From contig NZ_JAFEUU010000008.1 in assembly GCF_017355885.1 (NCBI RefSeq), positions 1 to 64,000 on the forward strand: a DNA stretch of 64,000 nt, written 5' to 3'. The notes beneath the pieces were generated by a model that did no database searches, was not told where the DNA came from, and saw nothing but the letters and a program-made list of their open reading frames with translations. A program made the translations under genes and the position numbers. The stretch is from Sabulicella rubraurantiaca (GTDB lineage: Bacteria; Pseudomonadota; Alphaproteobacteria; Acetobacterales; Acetobacteraceae). Positions 1 through 8,793 of the stretch are shown here, piece after piece (within the stretch, counting starts at the first letter, position 1; every line of letters begins with the position of its first letter).

Positions 1-868
1 CGCGGGCGGGGTCGAAGGGCAGGCGCGGCAGCCGCACCTCCAGCGTCTTGGGGTCGAGATACTGCCGCAGCGTGTCGCCCAGCACCGCCGGGTGCTCGTG
101 CAGCTCCTTCTCCATGTAGTGGCGGTAATTGCCCTTGCCCGTCGCGGCGCCGGAGACGGCGGTGACGCGGATCTCGCGCTCCACCTCCTCGCCCTGCGCG
201 TCGAAGAAGCGCGCGCCGTCGCAATCCAGCACGGCGTGGTCGCCCTCCTCCAGATAGGCGATGCGGCGGGTCAGCGGGGCGAGCGCCAGCGCGTCGGAGC
301 CGACGAACATCTCGCCCTCGCCGAAGCCGACGGCAAGCGGCGCACCCTGGCGGGCGCAGATCATCATCTCGGGCCGGCCGGCGAAGATCAGCGCCACGGC
401 GAAGGCGCCATGGACGCGCTTCAAGGCGGCGGCGGCGGCCTCCTCCGGCTCCATGCCCTGGGCCAGCAGGTGGTCCACCAGGCGGCAGAAGGTCTCGGTG
501 TCCGTTTCGGTCTCGAAGGTCGCGCCTTCGGCCTCCAGCTCGGCGCGCAGCTCGGCATAGTTCTCGAAGATGCCGTTATGGACCACGGCGACGCGCGCGG
601 TGGCGTGGGGGTGGGCATTGCGCTCCACCGGCGCGCCATGGGTGGCCCAGCGCGTGTGGCCGATGCCGGTGGTGCCGGCCAGCGCCTCGCGCTCCAGCAC
701 GGCGGCGAGGTTGCCGAGCTTGCCCTCGGCGCGGCGGCGCTCGATGTGGCCGTTCACCAGCGTCGCGAGGCCTGCGCTGTCATAGCCGCGGTATTCGAGC
801 CGGCGCAGCGCCTCGAGCAGCCGCGGCGCCACCTCGTCCCGTCCGACGATCCCGACAATGCCGCACAT
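1..868 (-). CDS. glmS: GlmS, glutamine--fructose-6-phosphate aminotransferase (N-terminal part, runs off window)
   Basis: The enzyme makes glucosamine-6-phosphate from fructose-6-phosphate and glutamine, the first step to UDP-GlcNAc for peptidoglycan and surface glycans, in the cytosol. The reverse strand begins MCGIVGIVGR, so Cys2 is the expected N-terminal nucleophile of the class II glutaminase domain. LEYRGYDSAG, HTRWATHG and HNGIFENY follow in the usual order. About 289 codons are present; the two isomerase (SIS) domains lie beyond position 1. The start is fixed because Cys must follow Met directly. It lies 52 bp downstream of a polysaccharide export cassette read in the same direction, which may use its product. 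Confidence 0.97.
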   Translation of the reverse strand, partial: MCGIVGIVGRDEVAPRLLEALRRLEYRGYDSAGLATLVNGHIERRRAEGKLGNLAAVLEREALAGTTGIGHTRWATHGAPVERNAHPHATARVAVVHNGIFENYAELRAELEAEGATFETETDTETFCRLVDHLLAQGMEPEEAAAAALKRVHGAFAVALIFAGRPEMMICARQGAPLAVGFGEGEMFVGSDALALAPLTRRIAYLEEGDHAVLDCDGARFFDAQGEEVEREIRVTAVSGAATGKGNYRHYMEKELHEHPAVLGDTLRQYLDPKTLEVRLPRLPFDPAR

Positions 869-920
869 GCCTCTACTTCCTTCTCAGTATGGAGCCGCTA
901 GAGGTCCAGGACATGGACCT

Positions 921-3107
921 TCAGGCAGGGCGGGCCTCCCGCCTCCAGCGCTTCGGGAAGCGACTGGGAATCTCCAGTTGATACCAATGGTTCCACCGCG
1001 AAAAATGCGGGTTGTAGTAGGGATCTGCGTCAAGGATCGCGCCCCATCTTTCACGCATGTAGCGCCCCTCGCGCTCTGCGCGGGCCTTGCTTTCGGATGT
1101 CATGTCATCGCGTCCACGCGAGGCTGACTCCAGGTGGAACAGCTGCGCAAAGGGCGTCCAAATGTGCCGGAGCCCCAGTTCCGTGATGCGCAGGCAGAGA
1201 TCGACATCATTGAACGAGATGGCGACATCGATTTCGTTGAAGCCACCAACCTGCCTGAAAACATCGCTCCGAACGGTGAGGCAGGCGGCCGTGTTTCCCG
1301 ACACGGTACGTGTGAGGAAGTTGTGCGAGAAATAGCCACGGTCGGACTGCTCGTCACCGAGGCCGTAATGGCCGGCAACTCCTGGCCCGTCAGCAAAGTC
1401 CCCCACACCCAGGACGACGCCGGCATGCTGGATGGTCTGGTCTGGGAAAAGAAGCTTGGCACCGACCGTTCCGACGCCTGGCCGGATGGTGTGAGACACC
1501 ATCTCGCGCAACCAGTCAGGCTCGATCACAAGAATGTCGTTGTTCAGAAGGAGGAAAATTTCGCCACTGGCCGCAGCCGCCCCAAGGTTGTTCAGCTTGG
1601 AGTAGTTGAAGGGACCGGGTTCCCGAAGGACGCGCACGCGGGGATCCTGCTGGAGTTCCTCCAGGAGCGCGAGTGCCTCTGGCTGCTCGGAGCCATTGTC
1701 GACGATCACGACCTCGAGGTTTGCGTAGTCTGTGCGATGGAGAAGGCCGAATGTTGAGCTTCGCAGAAGCTCTGCACGGTCACGGGTCGCTATGATCGCG
1801 GTTACGCGCGGGACTTCGGCCGGTAGAGGCCAGACGACCCGGTGAAACTCAGGCACGAACGGGTGAGGCACAACCTCTGCACCGGCCGCATCGGGCCTCG
1901 AGGCGAGGTGCTCCTTCACGGCAAGACGGGCAGCCTGGATGCACCGGTCCAGCTGCTCGGAGGAGAAGCTCCCGCTCTGTGTGCGCCAGTGGTAGAGGAG
2001 CCCTGGCACATGGCGTATCTGGTGCGGCTCAACGAGACGCGATGCCCGCAGAATGAGATCGTGGTCCTGGCTGCCCTCGAAGCCTTCACGCAAGCCACCG
2101 ACCGCCTCGAGAAGGGATCGGCGATAGGCTGCGAGGTGGCAGACATAGTTCTGCCCCATCAGCAGGTCTGGGTCCCAGCCTGGCTTGAAATACGGCGTGT
2201 GCCGCCGGAGCCCGTCTTCGTCGATCCGGTCCTCGTCGGAGTAAAGGATCTCCAGATCGGGCGCGTCGTTGATCGCCGCTGCTATCTCATAGAGTGCCCG
2301 CTCCGACAAAAGGTCGTCGTGGTCCAGGAAGACCACATAATCACCTCTTGCGAGGCCGAGAGCCGTGTTTGTTGCCGCGCAGATATGGCCATTGAACTGC
2401 CGTGACACCCAGCGGATACGGGCGTCCTGCGCTGCGATGGAATCAAGGAAGGGCCGGATATGGCCGGCTGTCGAAGCGTCATCCGCGATGCAAAGCTCCC
2501 AGTTCTCGTAGATCTGCGCCTGGACCGCCGCGACAGCACGCCGAAGCCCTGCCTCGGGCGTGTTGTAAACGGGCATCACGACAGAGATCAGAGGCTTCCG
2601 AGAGAAGCGGGATATATCCTCCCTGATCGCGCCTCTGTCCCCCTCGGTCAGGACGTCACAGTGGGAGACCCAGCGCGCGAAAAACTCCGGATCGAGCGCA
2701 AGGCCTCGATCCTGAACCACGAGTTGATCCATCGCATCTGGCGCAGATCCAGAGGCTGTTCCATGAGGGCTGGCGGAGCCCGGCGCTGACCGGCCACGCA
2801 TGCTTTTCATGGCCTTGGCGGCAGCCAGAACGGGGGCCATTGCGCGCCACAGCGTTGAGTGAAGGACTGCCTCGGCCGCCTGGCGTGCCTCGCGTGCGAC
2901 GCGGTAGGCATCCTCGATCTTGCGGACGGCCTCTTCCTTCTCGAGGTTGGCCTCCTTAGTCACACGCTTGTAGCGCTCGGCCTGCGCGCGGGCATGCATG
3001 GCGCGATGTTCGGCCAGGAGCAACTCGTCCTGGAGCGCCTGAATACGCGCCGTGAGGTCTCGGATCTCCTGGTCGGCTGGCGTTCCTGCAGGCTTGTGAT
3101 CTGACAT
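921..3107 (-). CDS. Two-domain family 2 glycosyltransferase with N-terminal coiled coil
   Basis: A cytosolic enzyme likely to add two sugars to a surface polysaccharide. The first ~90 residues are a charged predicted coiled coil, followed by a STLWRAMAP-type linker often seen in capsule glycosyltransferases. There are two GT2 modules (roughly residues 170-390 and 430-690). The first has VVMPVYNT and FLDHDDLLSE (DxD-type); the second has AIIATRDRAELL, VIVDNGSEQ and LLLNNDILVIEPDW. Tandem ATGs lie at 3110 and 3107; GAGGA sits six bases before the second, so 3107 (728 aa) is preferred. It is the last gene of the wzm-wzt-GT unit. The sugars transferred cannot be told from sequence. Confidence 0.88.
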   Translation of the reverse strand: MSDHKPAGTPADQEIRDLTARIQALQDELLLAEHRAMHARAQAERYKRVTKEANLEKEEAVRKIEDAYRVAREARQAAEAVLHSTLWRAMAPVLAAAKAMKSMRGRSAPGSASPHGTASGSAPDAMDQLVVQDRGLALDPEFFARWVSHCDVLTEGDRGAIREDISRFSRKPLISVVMPVYNTPEAGLRRAVAAVQAQIYENWELCIADDASTAGHIRPFLDSIAAQDARIRWVSRQFNGHICAATNTALGLARGDYVVFLDHDDLLSERALYEIAAAINDAPDLEILYSDEDRIDEDGLRRHTPYFKPGWDPDLLMGQNYVCHLAAYRRSLLEAVGGLREGFEGSQDHDLILRASRLVEPHQIRHVPGLLYHWRTQSGSFSSEQLDRCIQAARLAVKEHLASRPDAAGAEVVPHPFVPEFHRVVWPLPAEVPRVTAIIATRDRAELLRSSTFGLLHRTDYANLEVVIVDNGSEQPEALALLEELQQDPRVRVLREPGPFNYSKLNNLGAAAASGEIFLLLNNDILVIEPDWLREMVSHTIRPGVGTVGAKLLFPDQTIQHAGVVLGVGDFADGPGVAGHYGLGDEQSDRGYFSHNFLTRTVSGNTAACLTVRSDVFRQVGGFNEIDVAISFNDVDLCLRITELGLRHIWTPFAQLFHLESASRGRDDMTSESKARAEREGRYMRERWGAILDADPYYNPHFSRWNHWYQLEIPSRFPKRWRREARPA

Positions 3108-3188
3108 CATCCTTCCTCGGCCCACGACCGCGTTCTGCACGCTGAGGTCGCTGAACTCAGCGCTTGTCGCTGGATCTGGGCAGCACTC

Positions 3189-3914
3189 TTATGACGCGAA
3201 GAAATCGCTAACCGGCATATCGCCTACAATCCGGCCCTGGTCCATCTGCAGGACGCGCGTGCACCAGCGCTGCACGACGTTCATGTCGTGGGTCGCCAGC
3301 ACGAGGATGTCCGCGCCGGAAACCAACTGCTCCAACCGCGTGGTCGCACGGGCGATGAAGTCGGCATCGCCAGCGAGAAACCACTCATCCATCAGCAGGA
3401 TCTGTGGCGACATCAGCGTCGCCGCGGCAAATGCGAGGCGGATGCCCATCCCAGCAGAATAGGTCCGGACCGGTACGTCGAGAAACTCACCGAGGCCGCT
3501 GAACTGTCCTGCCTCTTCAGCCATGGCCTCGCACTCGGCCGGCGTCCGGCCCAGGAACATACCCCGCAATACAATGTTCTCGCGGCCCGTCGCCTCTTGG
3601 TCCATGCCTGCGGCAGGGTCAATCAAGGCGCCTATGGTCCCCTGCAGCTCGATACGTCCACTGACCGGCTCGTAGATGCCCGCGAGGCAGCGCAGAAGGG
3701 TCGTCTTGCCTGCACCATTGCTGCCGACGAGCGCCACGCGCTCCCCCGGATTGATCGTGAAGGTCAGGTCCCGCAGCGCAGAGACGACCACTCGGTTCGC
3801 GTCATCCCGCAGACGGCTCGAAGACTTCGCCAGGAGCCGCTTCTTCAGAGACCGAGCGCCGAGATGATAGAGAGGAAACTCGACAGTCATCTCCTCGGAC
3901 CGAATGTAAGCCAT
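3189..3914 (-). CDS. Polysaccharide ABC exporter ATP-binding protein (KpsT/Wzt type)
   Basis: The ATPase subunit that powers export of a lipid-linked polysaccharide across the inner membrane. It has Walker A GSNGAGKTTL, a signature loop reading YSAGMGIRLAFA (Ser-Ala-Gly-Met rather than LSGGQ, usual in this subfamily), and Walker B ILLMDEW. At 241 aa it lacks the C-terminal carbohydrate-binding domain of long O-antigen Wzt proteins, so it is of the short KpsT/RfbE type. It starts 12 bp after the permease gene and the two surely form one transporter. The substrate is unknown: capsule, O-antigen or another glycan. Confidence 0.93.
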   Translation of the reverse strand: MAYIRSEEMTVEFPLYHLGARSLKKRLLAKSSSRLRDDANRVVVSALRDLTFTINPGERVALVGSNGAGKTTLLRCLAGIYEPVSGRIELQGTIGALIDPAAGMDQEATGRENIVLRGMFLGRTPAECEAMAEEAGQFSGLGEFLDVPVRTYSAGMGIRLAFAAATLMSPQILLMDEWFLAGDADFIARATTRLEQLVSGADILVLATHDMNVVQRWCTRVLQMDQGRIVGDMPVSDFFAS

Positions 3915-3926
3915 AACCGACGGTCC

Positions 3927-4769
3927 TCAAATCCAGAACGCAAGCCGGTTGCGAAACCGGACAAAGAACACAAGGGCGAGCGCCACCATTCCAGACGTGT
4001 ACACGACCGAGGCGGCCCAAACCCGGAGCGGAACCCCGCCCTCAACAAGCGGACCTCGGACCACTTCGATGAGGACATAGAACGGGTTCAGGAAGAGCCA
4101 GGCCTGCCACCCTTCGAGGAGTTCAGGCTTCCACAAGATGGGAGAAAGGAAGAAGGCGAGCTGCATGACATTCGCGACAATGGGCGGGATGTCGCGGAAG
4201 CGGGCACACAGCAGGCCCAGGAAAAACGCGCCGGCGATCGCATTGACGATCAGGATGATAAAGCCAGGCACGACAAGGAAGGCCTCAGGGCCAGGAAGGT
4301 GTCCGCAGACCAGGAAGACAAGGGCGATCAGGGGCAGGCTATGCGCCGCCGAAATCAGCGTCCTGAAGACAGTCCTTAGGATGTGGACGGTGTAGGGCAA
4401 GCGCATCTGCCGGATGATGGCGTCAGCGCTTGTGAAGGTCGTGCAGGCCTCAGCAGCGATCTGGTTGATCGTGTTCCAGAGGAGGAGGCTCACTGCGAGG
4501 AAGGGGAGGTATAGTCGGATGTCGAGCTTGAAGAGCGTCGAGTATAGGACGCCCAGTCCTCCCACCATCACGGCCGTGGAGAATGTCAGCCAGAACGGCC
4601 CAAAGACCGAGCCCCGGTAACGGTTGCGCGTGTCGAGCCACGCCAAGGCCCAGGCAAGCCGCCGCTGTCTCCAGCCACCGGCTAGATCCTCGACCGCCCG
4701 TGCGACTTTGCGGGGATCGGCCGCATCCCGGACGTAGACTTCCGTTTCCATGGGGCTCTGCTGAAGCAT
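3927..4769 (-). CDS. Polysaccharide ABC exporter permease (KpsM/Wzm type)
   Basis: Membrane channel of the ABC-2 type polysaccharide exporter. The 280-aa protein has a cytosolic N-terminus with the family hallmark TRNRYRGSVFGPFW before the first membrane span, then about six hydrophobic helices, with AIAGAFFLGLLCARFRDIPP as the conserved cytosolic loop and FNPFYVLIEVVRGP near the end. It is the first gene of the minus-strand unit permease-ATPase-glycosyltransferase. No promoter could be placed with confidence in the GC-rich leader above 4769. Confidence 0.92.
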   Translation of the reverse strand: MLQQSPMETEVYVRDAADPRKVARAVEDLAGGWRQRRLAWALAWLDTRNRYRGSVFGPFWLTFSTAVMVGGLGVLYSTLFKLDIRLYLPFLAVSLLLWNTINQIAAEACTTFTSADAIIRQMRLPYTVHILRTVFRTLISAAHSLPLIALVFLVCGHLPGPEAFLVVPGFIILIVNAIAGAFFLGLLCARFRDIPPIVANVMQLAFFLSPILWKPELLEGWQAWLFLNPFYVLIEVVRGPLVEGGVPLRVWAASVVYTSGMVALALVFFVRFRNRLAFWI

Positions 4770-5990
4770 GGCCGCCCTATAGCCCAGCTACAGGGAGCCG
4801 CCTACCAGCTTGCCCTTCGGCCGGGAACCGGAGACGGGCGTCATCTGGCCGTGGCGTCTGACACCATGGGCGACTGCCCTGAATTGGATGACGGCACTGC
4901 ACTTGATCGTGTCGTGGGACGTGCGGAGCGGGAGTCTGCGTGGGGCCAGCCGCCCAAAAAGGTCAATCCCTGCGCACCCCGCGACGACGCCCCCTAACAG
5001 CGCCTCCGGCCAAGGGACGGAACGGTTTCGGAAACACCAAAGGGGTGTAGCCCTCCTCCCGACTTCCAGGGCTTGGCCAGGGACACCTCGAATGGTGCTG
5101 GACGGCCTATGTGGCCAGGACGCGACGAGGCGGAGCTTCCCTCATTGCGAAACTTTGTGCCGTGATGGGTGTTCTACAGGACGCTAACCGACCACAGTAC
5201 CTTCAAACTTCCCCCGTTGCCTGAATGGCAGCGGGGCTTCTCATCTGGTGTCGCCGGAGCCCACGCCCTAGCGGCAGCGCGAGGCATCCACAGTCCAGCC
5301 GGGCGAGGGCCACGGCGCGGTCTGGGAGAGGCAACACGGCGGGGCGGCGCCCATCTCATCCCCGAAGGACCGCTGGCCTGTGCGACGCTGCCTCAGCCTC
5401 GAGGTAAGCCCGTCCCTAGAGGGGGTTGGCGGTCCCCGCCCAGGTACTGCTCTGCGGAAAACTCCGCCGCTTAGCGGAGCGCCGTGCTGCGGCGCGGTCC
5501 GAGATGGCGGGGCGTATCGCTGGTCCATCTATGGCGACAAACGTGTCCTTCATGCACACACCTCAGCTGACGCTTGTGACCACGGCTTCGCGACCTAACG
5601 GTCGCTGCCAGATCCTCACAAGACATCTCCGCCGCATCCGACCAACAACTTCGCAGCCGTCGACTTGCCCGGACCAAGGCAAATCCCGGAGAGGGAGGCC
5701 CATAGGATTGGCCCTGCTGTCCTGCTTGCCGCGTCGAACCCGTGCGCCGGTTCTCCGCCCCCGGCGTTGTGGCGTGCCATGCGGCACACCAGCGCCGGCG
5801 AACCCAAGATGCTCGGCGAGCGACTGGCAGGGGCCTGGGATGCCGAGGCGTTATGAACGGGTTTCTCAGGCTTGGTCTCTCTCGCAGCGCGTCAAGAGAA
5901 AGGGCGGCACTGGCAGTTGCCAGGCGTCGTGAGCTTCGGCGGGGGGGGCATGTAGGGGGCCACCTCGCTGAGCCTGCCGCTGTCGAGCGG
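4770..5990. other. Long gene-poor stretch, no recognisable gene
   Basis: About 1.2 kb in which no reading frame on either strand shows a recognisable protein, a convincing ribosome site, or the usual GC-rich third positions over a long run. Frames reach only about 170 codons and are rich in Arg, Pro and Ser, as expected for shadow frames in GC-rich DNA. A 20-bp tandem repeat at its right edge suggests that it is partly transposon debris. Confidence 0.6.
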
Positions 5991-6030
5991 CCAATGTCAT
6001 TTTGACCGGGCCAATGTCATTTTGACCGGG
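5991..6030. repeat. Perfect 20-bp tandem repeat, possible IS21-type end
   Basis: Two abutting copies of ccaatgtcattttgaccggg (5991-6010 and 6011-6030), with GG before the first copy extending the match. Short repeated tgtcattttgacc-like units are reminiscent of the multiple terminal repeats at IS21-family element ends. No istA or istB gene is recognisable beside it, so this would be a solo end or relic. The sequence shows the repeat; the IS21 assignment is inference. Confidence 0.6.
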
Positions 6031-6063
6031 AAAGATAACTGGGAAGTCAGCCTCATAGTGGTC

Positions 6064-6609
6064 TCAGGCAATCCTAAGCTCTCTCATGTCGATCTCGGAA
6101 ACCACCTTCCTCAACACCTCGATGATGTCGTTGATCTCGTCGAGGTCACTTTGCGCGAACTCGCTGCCTGGCGGCCGTTCAGAAACAGACCGAAAGATCT
6201 CGACCGCGGTCAGCCCGTACTGAATGAGGGTCTGAACCTCGAACACCAGTTCGCCGTCACGCGTCACCCTGAAATCCACAGATCTCAAGGCGGCGAGGAT
6301 GTTTTCGATGGAAGGGATCGTGCCCACGCTGATCCGGCGCGCCCTTTGCGGGTCGGAGAGTGCGTGGTGCGCCATAGCGAGCAGCTTTGCGAGGTTCTGC
6401 GCGAGAAGAGCCACGCCCTTGCGGAGGTTCCGCCCCTCATCAAGTTCGTGCTGTGCCAGCGTTCGTGCATGGCTGCTCGCAAGGCGGGCTGCAACAAGAA
6501 TACCGAGGACAGATCCGATCGCCTGCACCCAGGCCGCCCAGGTTCGACCTTCGACGCTCTGGAGCCAGACCCAGGCTTCGCTAAGTGCCGCCACGGCTCG
6601 TCGCCTCAT
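6064..6609 (-). CDS. Hypothetical protein with one N-terminal membrane helix
   Basis: 181 aa, not recognised. One hydrophobic helix (about residues 27-46, AWVQAIGSVLGILVAARLA) is followed by a long, mostly helical, soluble part rich in Leu, Glu and Arg. This architecture suggests a membrane-anchored protein whose main domain faces the cytosol or periplasm. Codon use is GC-rich and even, supporting a real gene. It stands alone between the 20-bp tandem repeat and a PEP-CTERM gene on the same strand. No function is proposed. Confidence 0.6.
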   Translation of the reverse strand: MRRRAVAALSEAWVWLQSVEGRTWAAWVQAIGSVLGILVAARLASSHARTLAQHELDEGRNLRKGVALLAQNLAKLLAMAHHALSDPQRARRISVGTIPSIENILAALRSVDFRVTRDGELVFEVQTLIQYGLTAVEIFRSVSERPPGSEFAQSDLDEINDIIEVLRKVVSEIDMRELRIA

Positions 6610-6796
6610 TCCGATTCACGTCACCATCGTCCGTACACTGCTGGCGCGCCGCAAGAATTAGAAGCAAGAGCCTGCCCGAACCGACATCTGCCGACAGCGC
6701 CGGAACATGAACCGGAATGCGTTACGAAGTCAGCTTGGGGGCAGAAGGCGGTCGAGTATGGGCGTAGCGATGACGACCTCCTGCAGATCGAGAAAC

Positions 6797-6821
6797 GCTC
6801 CGGCCCTTGCGGGACCGGAGC
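6797..6821 (-). terminator. Rho-independent terminator of the PEP-CTERM gene
   Basis: On the minus strand GCTCCGG(T)CCC-GCAA-GGGCCGGAGC folds into a strong hairpin with one unpaired T, followed by GTTTCTC. It lies about 30 bp past the stop of the gene ending at 6851, in the right orientation. The U tract is short, so termination may be partial. Confidence 0.6.
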
Positions 6822-6850
6822 GCTGTCTTTTAAGCCCTGATGAGGAAGTG

Positions 6851-7495
6851 TCAGGCGGCCTTGCGGCGCACGAGGCCAAGGCCAAGCAGGCCAGCGCCCA
6901 GCAGGGCGAGACCGGCCGGCGCGGGCACGGGCGTCTGCACCGGAAGCGCCGCCGAGCCGCCCGAGAAGGTGAAGTCACCGACCAAGTTGATGCCGTCCGT
7001 CTGGCCCGAGAAGGTGAAGGTGCCAGGGGTCGCGTCAAAGCCCGCAGCGCGCAGCGTGCCGGTGCCGCTGATCAAGAGGTAGTCGGTCGGCGCGGTGCCC
7101 GGAGGCAGCGGCGGGATCGTGGTCTGCGTCGCGATGATCGTGTTCAGGTCGAAGGACAGGCCGCCCACCGTGAAGAAGTTGGCGATCGGGCCCGAGAACG
7201 AGTCGAAGTTGAAGTCCTGGATCGTGCCGACGTTGCCGGAGGAAACCGGCATGTTGCTGCCCGGGCTGACGGCGTCGACCGAGAAGGAGCCACCGGCACC
7301 GGTGATGCAGGGACCGACCACGTTGGCGCAGAAGTCGATGGCCACGGCATCGGCGAGGCGGACATTGTTGCCGCTGCCGTCGACACCCTGGAAGATGCCG
7401 CCGAAGTCGATCGAGCCCGTCAGGGGCGCGGCATGCACCGCCACAGGCGCCGCCAGAAGAGCGAGGCCCAGTACCGCTTGCTTGAGAATCTGCAT
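6851..7495 (-). CDS. PEP-CTERM/VPxPA-type exported protein
   Basis: A secreted or surface protein sorted by an exosortase-like system. It has a signal peptide (MQILKQAVLGLALLAAPVAVHA), a beta-rich Gly/Thr/Ser body of about 165 residues with two Cys (near residues 57 and 64), and a C-terminal sorting tag: VPAPAG, a hydrophobic helix, then VRRKAA. The start at 7495 is chosen over a frame open to 7558 because AGAGGA lies eight bases upstream and the signal peptide then begins at Met1. Total 214 aa. No exosortase gene is in this window. The body is not recognised. Confidence 0.85.
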   Translation of the reverse strand: MQILKQAVLGLALLAAPVAVHAAPLTGSIDFGGIFQGVDGSGNNVRLADAVAIDFCANVVGPCITGAGGSFSVDAVSPGSNMPVSSGNVGTIQDFNFDSFSGPIANFFTVGGLSFDLNTIIATQTTIPPLPPGTAPTDYLLISGTGTLRAAGFDATPGTFTFSGQTDGINLVGDFTFSGGSAALPVQTPVPAPAGLALLGAGLLGLGLVRRKAA

Positions 7496-7904
7496 ACTCG
7501 TGTTCCTCTTGTAATCGGCCAACGCGGCCAGGAGACACCCGTCGTTGCGGGTGCGCACCCTCGTAGCAAGAGCCGTGCCAAGATGTTTTTGGAAACGTTT
7601 TCAGTGGTTTGAACCGAAGCTCGCTGCTGAAATTTTCGGGTTTGGCTAGGTCATCGACACGTGCGTCGGTTTCATGAGGTTACGAAAAATTATAATTGCA
7701 GAACTCAACAAGAGGATGCTGGGAGTTGCCTGTGGGGCCGAAGTGCTTCCTTCCCCTTGCTGCCAGGAGGCTGACAACTCCAGGACGAACGGCTCAACTG
7801 CGCCTGAACACCCAGGTCCCTTTAGAACAAAGAGGTGTAAAGGCCTCCGACCTCGCTCGGCATTTATCCGCAGCCCGCGGCTGACCAGGGTCGTCTAAGA
7901 GCCC
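7496..7904. other. Intergenic stretch, no gene seen
   Basis: About 400 bp between the PEP-CTERM gene and a decayed IS5 transposase. It includes an AT-rich patch (about 7675-7705) that could hold a promoter, but no convincing -35/-10 pair, reading frame or hairpin was found. Confidence 0.5.
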
Positions 7905-8700
7905 GTCTCGAACCTCATGCGGAACGGCAGAGGCGGCGTAGAGGAAGGCCTCGGCGGAGGCGATGGAAGCCTCGAAGTCCTTGGCCAAGCGCCGGTTGCG
8001 GCCGATCCACGCAAAGAAGCGTTCGGCCACCCCCTACGTGCATGAACAGCGAAGCCGATCTGCCCTTTTGGCTTGCGCACGATCTCGACACGGATGGGGC
8101 TGGCCCCCGCGACACGTTCACCTGCGTAGCCTGCATCGGCAAAGGCCAACTCGACGAAGGGCCAGCGGCGTCGCGAGGCGCGCAGGAGGGGCGGCGCGCC
8201 GTCGCGGTCCTGCACGCTGCCGAGGTGAGCATGCAGGATCAGTGCTCGGCCATCCGTGTCCACCAGGGCGTGCTGCTTGCGCTCCAGCACCTTCTTGCCC
8301 GCATCGTAGCCGTGCGGGCCACCGGCCTCGGTGGTCTTCGTGCTTTGGCTGTCGATCACCGCCGCTGTCGGGCTGGCCTCGCGCCCGGCGCGCTCCCGGT
8401 CGAGGGTGACAAGGTGGTGGCTGAGGCTTCCGGCACCCCGTCGTCACGCAGTCGGGCAAACCAGCGATACACCGTCCGCCTGGGCCGGAAGCTGTCCGGC
8501 AGGAGGCGCCAGGCACAGCCCGCCCGCAGGACATAGAAGATGGCATTGACGATCTCCTGCTCGGGCCAGGCCCGCCGACGCCCTTGTCGCGAGGCTGGCG
8601 GCCACAGCGGTGACAGCACCGCCCATTCCGTGTCGGTCAGGTCACTCGCAAAGCGTAGGGCCGCGCGGCTATGCTGCCGCCGGGTGGCGGGGGTCCACAT
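7905..8700 (-). mobile_element. IS5-family transposase remnant with two frameshifts
   Basis: Three consecutive minus-strand frames together spell one IS5-family (IS1031/IS427-like) DDE transposase. The N-terminal part begins MWTPATRRQHSR with LTDTEWAVLSPLWPP; the middle has IDSQSTKTTEAGGPHGYDAGKK; the C-terminal part has ERFFAWIGRNRRLAKDFE. The frame changes near 8422-8428 (one base lost within GAAGCC/TCAGCC) and near 8030-8035 (altered G run). Some IS5 members use one programmed frameshift, but two separate shifts and no matching inverted ends point to a dead copy. It abuts the leader of the Bug gene at 8794. Confidence 0.8.
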
Positions 8701-8793
8701 CGGGTCGTTCGTCCAAGGTGTACGCTCGGCACCCAGGCGGGCCATCCGACAACGGGCGATGGTGCTGCCAAGAACCTGACGGGGGATACGTTC

